Below are positions 7,801 to 11,444 of a stretch of DNA of 11,444 bases, piece by piece (position 1 is the stretch's first letter; each line of letters opens with the position of its first letter). The stretch is taken from assembly GCA_031266695.1 (NCBI GenBank), contig JAISAK010000166.1, forward strand, positions 1 to 11,444, in the 5' to 3' direction. The translations under genes and the position numbers were made by a program. Origin of the DNA: Treponema sp. Lineage in GTDB: Bacteria; Spirochaetota; Spirochaetia; Treponematales; Breznakiellaceae. Under the pieces are notes generated by a model that made no database searches, was not told the origin of the DNA, and was given only the letters and a program-made list of their open reading frames with translations.

Positions 7801-8523
7801 AAAAATACTCTCCCAATTGTCAAGGTTTACCGTTATGGACTCGCCCCGAAAGGTTTCCACCGTTTCCCCCGCTTCCTTTATGTATTCAACGCCGCCCGTC
7901 GCGGTAAGGATATTCCGGGTACGGTTAAAGAGAATTCCGCTTGCCCTGATCCGGTGAATCGCGTCCCCGTCTTTGAGGCTTATCCTGACATCGCCGCTAA
8001 GCCGGGCATAGTCTTCATCCGCTATTTCAAGCCTGAAGTACTCGGTACTGCGCGCCGACTCTATGGTGATGATTTTCCGCTTGTCCTCTTCTTCGGCGGC
8101 GCCGGAAGGCGGAAGGCGGAAGTACTCTCTGAGCCGCCGGGCAAGCTCCGTTCTGGTTCCGCCTTCGGAAAGGCCAAGGCTGCGGCACCAGGCGGCAAGC
8201 TCCGTAAGGCTTGAGGTTTTAATGTCCATGTCGATAAGGTTCTGCTCGGGGCTTAGCGGCAAAGCTTCCGCGGCGGGGATTCCTCCGGAACTGCCCGCCG
8301 CCGCGCCGCTCTCCGCGCCGCCGCTTTCCGCCGTACCGCTCTCCACCGCGACAGTCCCGGTAGCGGTTTCCACCGCGACGCTCTCCGCGGCCGCGGTTTC
8401 GCCGGGGGCTTCCCCGGAAGCGGTTTCGCCGGCGGCGTCCTGGGAGAAAAGAGGGGAAGGAACAAGGAAACCGAGAAGAAATAATAAAACTACCGTTCTC
8501 CGTATCCCCGTCCCGCTTTTCAT
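4864..8523 (-). CDS. lptD: LptD/OstA-like outer-membrane beta-barrel protein, with SAP-like N-terminal motif
   Basis: 1219 residues, much longer than E. coli LptD (784). It begins with a basic, hydrophobic signal peptide (1-27, PLFSQ at the probable cleavage site). An Ala/Glu/Ser/Thr-rich linker (28-90) and a SAP-like helical motif (103-135) follow. Next come an OstA/LptA-like beta-jellyroll region (about 150-300) and a conserved LptD block around [15 protein letters not shown] (313-327) and [13 protein letters not shown] (334-346). The rest, to the end, is long and rich in alternating, aromatic strands expected of a barrel. LptD-type proteins deliver lipopolysaccharide to the outer leaflet; many treponemes lack classical LPS, so the cargo here is uncertain. 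The start is ATG at 8523, not an upstream Met in the same open frame, because it yields the signal peptide and an ATGA overlap with the uvrA stop. Only one cysteine (C113) is present, and the last residue is Lys. Confidence 0.85.
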   Translation of the reverse strand: MKSGTGIRRTVVLLFLLGFLVPSPLFSQDAAGETASGEAPGETAAAESVAVETATGTVAVESGTAESGGAESGAAAGSSGGIPAAEALPLSPEQNLIDMDIKTSSLTELAAWCRSLGLSEGGTRTELARRLREYFRLPPSGAAEEEDKRKIITIESARSTEYFRLEIADEDYARLSGDVRISLKDGDAIHRIRASGILFNRTRNILTATGGVEYIKEAGETVETFRGESITVNLDNWESIFLDGVSERKLQSDSTMYRFSGTVISRNDEEVTVLNKASISNGNNPEALWSLNASRVWLLPGSDFAIFNAVLKVGEIPVMYIPFFYYPADEVLFHPVIGFRTREGSFVQTTTYILGRPKADSASQSSLTRILGSSSDMEKKRQGIFLRSTGKKVTDPGATTLKAIVDYYTNLGAYLGAELNTPKLGILNTLDLSFGIGFTRTIIRDAAGNYTPFTPSDSTPPTYDGSSDWNKTNLFSQEVPFRYRLKTGSSISGKYGNLSWNFPYYSDPNVDNDFIINRAEEMDWVNMIQKGAAVEEDETTATTVGAYQWQLTGSLKPSFPILAPYVSSVTLSSFSTTVAFKTRNMTASSAGGKYPSYFYTYSPSRSFFYPDTATLYSANGSIAGTPLTLGAAGTAAGNQPASGAQSAAQGAAQGAGQSTGQSAGEPRDPFKDIGVPRSPWEKAAGEQDEKISETDKLVPPVLEQRFDMPQSGTARFSIDYRITPTSASELQFRSSESNWAEYGDIDWNEISSILSTAGGDASTTFNLNHSGGFYTNAFTLSGNGTWRQYSYINEEAESYVSVPPGSPPGTPPSPDEAKINQAREQQYRQSFFTTSYGYTGTVRPLYRDSIWGQSNLQYSLKGIIAKSDFTGTGEDPDWEIQYGEWDKEKLETHQFATNLAAAVMEKQQNFTLSADLPPRDPSISGNATFRVWLTEINAHMRIANPGEEDKRKFEPFYSTETLKYGTWGSRSLVELVHYMVLDTELKEFTTITTKLTLLDFIAEYTVTRTQGYDFNPNLGWVQKKEDPSLKPRDFTLSYVKTFGDKTKRELWKKRLGFSVDINTRLFFDLQRYTNSSFRLTLGFTLGITNFIDLSFSTTSENAVIFRYFKDLPMFDDFPMTLPEGEQNDFFTDLANSFRFDDESRRRSSGFKMKSFTLAATHHLGDWNAVLGVTMSPYLPENTRQYQFNTEVSFVVRWIPITEIKSDISYNKKNDEWIVK
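6535..6595 (-). repeat. Five-unit 12-bp tandem repeat inside lptD
   Basis: Five consecutive 12-base units occupy 6536-6595. Two are identical (6560-6571 and 6572-6583) and three are degenerate copies (6536-6547, 6548-6559, 6584-6595). In frame they encode five copies of a four-residue motif, (A/G)-Q-(S/G)-(A/T), at residues 644-663. The segment lies in a low-complexity Ala/Gly/Gln-rich stretch (about 628-668) between barrel strands, so probably in a loop. The 12-base unit keeps frame when copies are gained or lost. Confidence 0.85.
8119..8217 (-). other. SAP-like helix-turn-helix motif within LptD
   Basis: Residues 103-135 of the LptD-like protein read [20 protein letters not shown] at 105-124, then [11 protein letters not shown]. 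This follows the SAP/HeH spacing: helix L-x-x-L, a short G-L turn, G-x-(K/R)-x-x-L, then a basic helix R-R-L. SAP domains normally bind nucleic acid in the nucleus or cytoplasm. Here the motif sits after a signal peptide and so would be periplasmic. The match is by eye on pattern only. Confidence 0.5.
8299..8343 (-). repeat. Three-unit 15-bp repeat in the LptD N-terminal linker
   Basis: Three 15-base units encode E-S-G-x-A three times at residues 61-75 (x is T, G, A). They sit in a longer degenerate Ala/Glu/Ser/Thr-rich linker (28-90) built from related words such as GETA and VETA. The linker directly follows the signal peptide and precedes the SAP-like motif. Confidence 0.75.
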
Positions 8524-11438
8524 TTTTTTTCGGATAAAAGCCTGCCCTTCGCCGGCTGCCGCGAAGCCTGCCCCCACGCCGAAACGGCGGAACCGTACTT
8601 GCGCCGCCGGTTTTTGTCCAGCATCATTTTGATGTACCTTCCCGTGTAGGAAGCGGAACAAAGGGCCGCTTCTTCCGGCGTTCCGGTAATCACAATCTCG
8701 CCGCCCCGGGCGCCCCCTTCGGGCCCCAGATCAATAAGGTAATCCGCCTGAAGCAGCACATCCAGATTGTGTTCTATCATGATAACCGTATTCCCCTGAT
8801 CCACCAGACGCTGAATAACTTCCATAAGCTGCTTGACGTCGGCAAAGTGGAGTCCGGTAGTGGGCTCGTCCAGCATGTAGAGGGTTCTGCCGGTTGAACG
8901 CCGGGAAAGCTCCAGGGCAAGCTTTACCCGCTGGGCTTCGCCTCCCGAAAGGGTAAGCGCCGACTGGCCGAGTTTCACATAACCAAGGCCCACCGAAAGA
9001 AGGGTATCCATTTTTCTGGCAATCTGGGGAATAGGACTGAAAAATTCCGCGGCCTCCTCAATGGTCATATCCAGCACGTCGGCGATGTTTTTGCCCTTGT
9101 AGCGGATTTCCAGGGTTTCCTTGTTGAAGCGCCGGCCCTTGCACACGTCGCAGATAATATACACGTCGGGGAGAAAATTCATTTCAATTTTGATGGTTCC
9201 GTCGCCCTGGCAGTTTTCACACCGGCCGCCGCGGACATTGAAAGAGAAGCGTCCCGGCTTGTAGCCGCGCATCTTTGCCTCGGGAAGGCTCGCGAAAAGA
9301 TTCCTGATGGCCCCGAATACCTCGACGTAGGTTGCCGGGTTTGAACGGGGCGTGCGGCCGATGGGGCTCTGATCGATGTCAATAACCTTGTCGATAAATT
9401 CGGCGCCCTCGATTTTTTTATAGTTCCCTTCGGCGCGGCTTGAACCGTAGATCTTGTTTGCCAGGGCAGGATAGAGTACGTCGGTGAGGAGGGTTGACTT
9501 GCCCGAACCGGAAACGCCGGTAATGCAGGTAAAGACTCCGAGGGGCATTTCTATGGTGATGTTTTTAAGGTTGTGTTCGGAAACGCCGGTAAGGCGGATA
9601 CATTTTCCGTTCCCCTTCCGCCTTTCCTCGGGCAGATCCATAACAAGGGTTCCCGCAAGGTAGCGGCCGGTAAGGCTCGCCTCCGTTTCCATCACTTCCC
9701 GGGGAGTTCCCTGGGCGATTACCCTGCCGCCGTGGACGCCCGCGCCGGGCCCCAGGTCGACAATGTAATCCGCGGTACGCAGGGTCTGCTCGTCGTGCTC
9801 CACCACAATGAGGGTATTGCCCAGATCGCGCAGGTACAGCAGAGTGTCGATAAGCTTCTGGTTGTCCCGCTGGTGCAGTCCGATGGAAGGCTCGTCGAGG
9901 ATGTAAAGCACCCCCACAAGGCTGGAGCCGATCTGGGTGGCAAGCCGTATGCGCTGGGCCTCGCCGCCGGAAAGAGTCGCCGCCTTCCGCTCCAGGGAAA
10001 GGTAATCAAGGCCCACGTTTTTCATAAAACCCAGGCGGGCGTTTATTTCCTTCAATATCTGGTAGGCTATCTTTCTTTCGTTTCCGTTGAGTTTAAGGGT
10101 GTCAAAAAATTTCAGCGAATCCGTTACCGAAAGGCTCGTCAGCTCCCAGATGTTTTTTCCCGCCACGGTTACGGCCAGGGCCTCCGGCTTGAGCCGCTTG
10201 CCGCCGCAGTCCTCGCAGGGTTTCTGACTCATGAATTTTTCAAGCCACTCCTTGATCCCCGTCGACTGGGTCTCCAGATAACGGCGCTTCAGTTCCTCAA
10301 GTATGCCGGTAAACCGGGACTGGTACTCGTAACGCTCGGTCTTGTCGCGGTTCACATAACGCACCTTGATGTCTTCCGCGGTGCCGTAGAGAATAGCGTT
10401 CATTACTTTTTTCGGAAGATCCTTCAGGGGCGTATCCAGGCTGAACTTGTAGTGCCTGGCAAGGCTTTCAAAGCGGCTGCGGTACCAGGGGGATTCCGGG
10501 TTGTAGGGCACCACCCCGCCTTCGTTAAACGAAAGGGAAGGGTTGGGGATAACCAGGCCGGGATCGAATTCCAGCTTTGCCCCGAGGCCCGAACAGCCGG
10601 GGCAGGCGCCGTAGGGGTTGTTAAAGGAAAAGAGCCGGGGCTGAAGCTCGGGAATGGAAATGCCGCAGTCGGGACAGGCGTTCTTCTGGGAAACAAAGTA
10701 CTCCTTCGTCTTGCTCTCGCCCTGTTTCTGGGCAAGGATCAGCATAATCCCGTCCGCCGTTCTGAGGGCCGTCTCCACCGAATCCGCAAGGCGGGTACGG
10801 ATATCAGGCCCTACCACCAGCCGGTCTACGATGATCTCGATGGTATGCTTCTTTTGTTTGTCCAGCTTGATATCTTCGTCAAGACTTATCGGCACTCCGT
10901 CGATACGGGCCCTGGCAAAACCCGCCTTGCGGGCGTCCTCGATGATGCTGCGGTGTTCACCCTTCTTTCCCCGGATTACCGGGGCAAGAAGCTGCACCCG
11001 GTCGCCCTGCCCCTGGGCCATGATGGTCTCGATGATGGAATCCACCGGCTGTTCCTTTATTTCGCGCCCGCATTCGGGGCAGTGCGGAATACCGATGCGG
11101 GCGTAGAGCAGCCGGTAGTAATCGTAGATTTCGGTTACCGTCCCCACGATGGAACGGGGATTGCGGTGGGTTGTTTTCTGTTCGATGGAAATGGCGGGCG
11201 AAAGCCCCTCGATGTAGTCCAGATCGGGCTTGTCCATGCGGCCCAAAAACTGCCGCGCGTAGGCGGAAAGGCTTTCCACATAGCGCCGCTGTCCTTCGGC
11301 AAAAATTGTATCAAAGGCCAGGGAGCTTTTCCCCGAGCCCGAAAGTCCTGAAATAACGATAAGTCTGTCCCTGGGCAGTTCCAGGTCTATGTTTTTTAAA
11401 TTATGTTCCCGCGCGCCTTTGATGATAAGTTTATCCAT
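8520..11438 (-). CDS. uvrA: UvrA, excinuclease ABC subunit A
   Basis: 972 residues, full length and slightly longer than E. coli UvrA (940) because of a basic C-terminal tail (about 942-972). UvrA is the cytoplasmic dimeric ABC ATPase that finds DNA damage and loads UvrB in nucleotide-excision repair. Both ATPase halves are intact: Walker A GLSGSGKS (31-38) and GVSGSGKS (641-648), signature LSGGE (489-493 and 830-834), Walker B LYILDEP (511-517) and LYMLDEP (853-859), and H-loop His 548 and 890. The zinc ligands C255/C258/C279/C282 and C740/C743/C763/C766 are all present. The ATG at 11438 matches the normal UvrA N-terminus; only six bases upstream are in the window, so its promoter and ribosome site cannot be seen. 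The stop overlaps lptD as ATGA. No LexA-type site can be assessed. Confidence 0.98.
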   Translation of the reverse strand: MDKLIIKGAREHNLKNIDLELPRDRLIVISGLSGSGKSSLAFDTIFAEGQRRYVESLSAYARQFLGRMDKPDLDYIEGLSPAISIEQKTTHRNPRSIVGTVTEIYDYYRLLYARIGIPHCPECGREIKEQPVDSIIETIMAQGQGDRVQLLAPVIRGKKGEHRSIIEDARKAGFARARIDGVPISLDEDIKLDKQKKHTIEIIVDRLVVGPDIRTRLADSVETALRTADGIMLILAQKQGESKTKEYFVSQKNACPDCGISIPELQPRLFSFNNPYGACPGCSGLGAKLEFDPGLVIPNPSLSFNEGGVVPYNPESPWYRSRFESLARHYKFSLDTPLKDLPKKVMNAILYGTAEDIKVRYVNRDKTERYEYQSRFTGILEELKRRYLETQSTGIKEWLEKFMSQKPCEDCGGKRLKPEALAVTVAGKNIWELTSLSVTDSLKFFDTLKLNGNERKIAYQILKEINARLGFMKNVGLDYLSLERKAATLSGGEAQRIRLATQIGSSLVGVLYILDEPSIGLHQRDNQKLIDTLLYLRDLGNTLIVVEHDEQTLRTADYIVDLGPGAGVHGGRVIAQGTPREVMETEASLTGRYLAGTLVMDLPEERRKGNGKCIRLTGVSEHNLKNITIEMPLGVFTCITGVSGSGKSTLLTDVLYPALANKIYGSSRAEGNYKKIEGAEFIDKVIDIDQSPIGRTPRSNPATYVEVFGAIRNLFASLPEAKMRGYKPGRFSFNVRGGRCENCQGDGTIKIEMNFLPDVYIICDVCKGRRFNKETLEIRYKGKNIADVLDMTIEEAAEFFSPIPQIARKMDTLLSVGLGYVKLGQSALTLSGGEAQRVKLALELSRRSTGRTLYMLDEPTTGLHFADVKQLMEVIQRLVDQGNTVIMIEHNLDVLLQADYLIDLGPEGGARGGEIVITGTPEEAALCSASYTGRYIKMMLDKNRRRKYGSAVSAWGQASRQPAKGRLLSEKK
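8523..8529 (-). other. A-AAA-AAA slippery heptamer at the uvrA stop / lptD start
   Basis: In the uvrA frame the last codons are GAA AAA AAA TGA, so the heptamer A-AAA-AAA sits in the correct phase for -1 slippage directly before the stop. A one-base back-slip places ATG of lptD as the next codon. A Shine-Dalgarno-like AGGGCAGG ends 11 bases upstream of the heptamer. The same A run (8530-8523) displaces any normally spaced ribosome site for lptD. Whether slippage occurs is unknown; termination-reinitiation at ATGA is the simpler reading. Confidence 0.45.
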
Positions 11439-11444
11439 AATGGC

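Noticed and set aside
8524..8661. Upstream extension of the lptD frame by 46 codons, starting at 8661
   Set aside because: It would put a basic, non-secretory stretch before the signal peptide and overlaps the uvrA end. The ATG at 8523 gives a proper signal peptide and ATGA coupling. The open frame is kept in mind only for the frameshift idea.
9573..11351. A 592-codon open frame on the plus strand opposite uvrA
   Set aside because: It lies wholly antisense to an intact, motif-complete uvrA. It has no recognisable domain and its composition is that of the complement of GC-rich codons. Long antisense frames are expected here.
1..11444. Mobile element, prophage, CRISPR or defence island
   Set aside because: No transposase, integrase, phage or Cas-like product is present and no regularly spaced repeats exist. 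All six genes are conserved housekeeping or envelope genes on one strand.

Overview
The window reads as chromosomal DNA of a diderm bacterium, most likely a spirochaete of the Treponema group with moderately GC-rich coding sequence. The basis is gene content and order. An outer-membrane LptD/OstA-type protein directly follows uvrA, and a CorC-type CBS protein, YbeY and a membrane HD phosphohydrolase stand side by side. From memory both neighbourhoods resemble Treponema pallidum (TP0514-TP0515 and TP0649-TP0651). The assignment is inference; no rRNA is present to confirm it.

All six genes lie on the minus strand and are read from the right end to the left. Unit 1 (11438 to 4864) is uvrA followed by a very large lptD-like gene. 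The uvrA stop and the lptD start share an ATGA inside a run of eight A, which is also a perfect -1 slippery heptamer. A 98-base AT-richer gap (4765-4863) follows and holds a good sigma-70-type promoter with a very short leader. Unit 2 (4764 to 95) is phoH (TTG start), pgpH (17-base overlap), ybeY (ATGA overlap) and corC (GTGA overlap). The window ends beyond corC in a perfect 19-bp inverted repeat, a probable terminator or intergenic repeat. There are no tRNA or rRNA genes, insertion sequences, CRISPR arrays, or gene-free stretches longer than about 100 bases.

Unit 2 joins RNA metabolism (PhoH ATPase, YbeY endoribonuclease), cyclic-di-AMP turnover (PgpH) and a soluble CBS/CorC protein. The phoH-pgpH-ybeY order is that of Firmicutes; the corC after ybeY is what proteobacteria carry. 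Unit 1 pairs nucleotide-excision repair with outer-membrane assembly, probably for reasons of history or co-transcription rather than shared biochemistry.

This is mostly conserved housekeeping DNA and I see no new defence or mobile system. The parts most worth a second look are in the LptD-like protein: a SAP-like helical motif in its periplasmic N-terminus, a single cysteine (so no LptD disulfides), short tandem repeats, and its unusual translational junction with uvrA.
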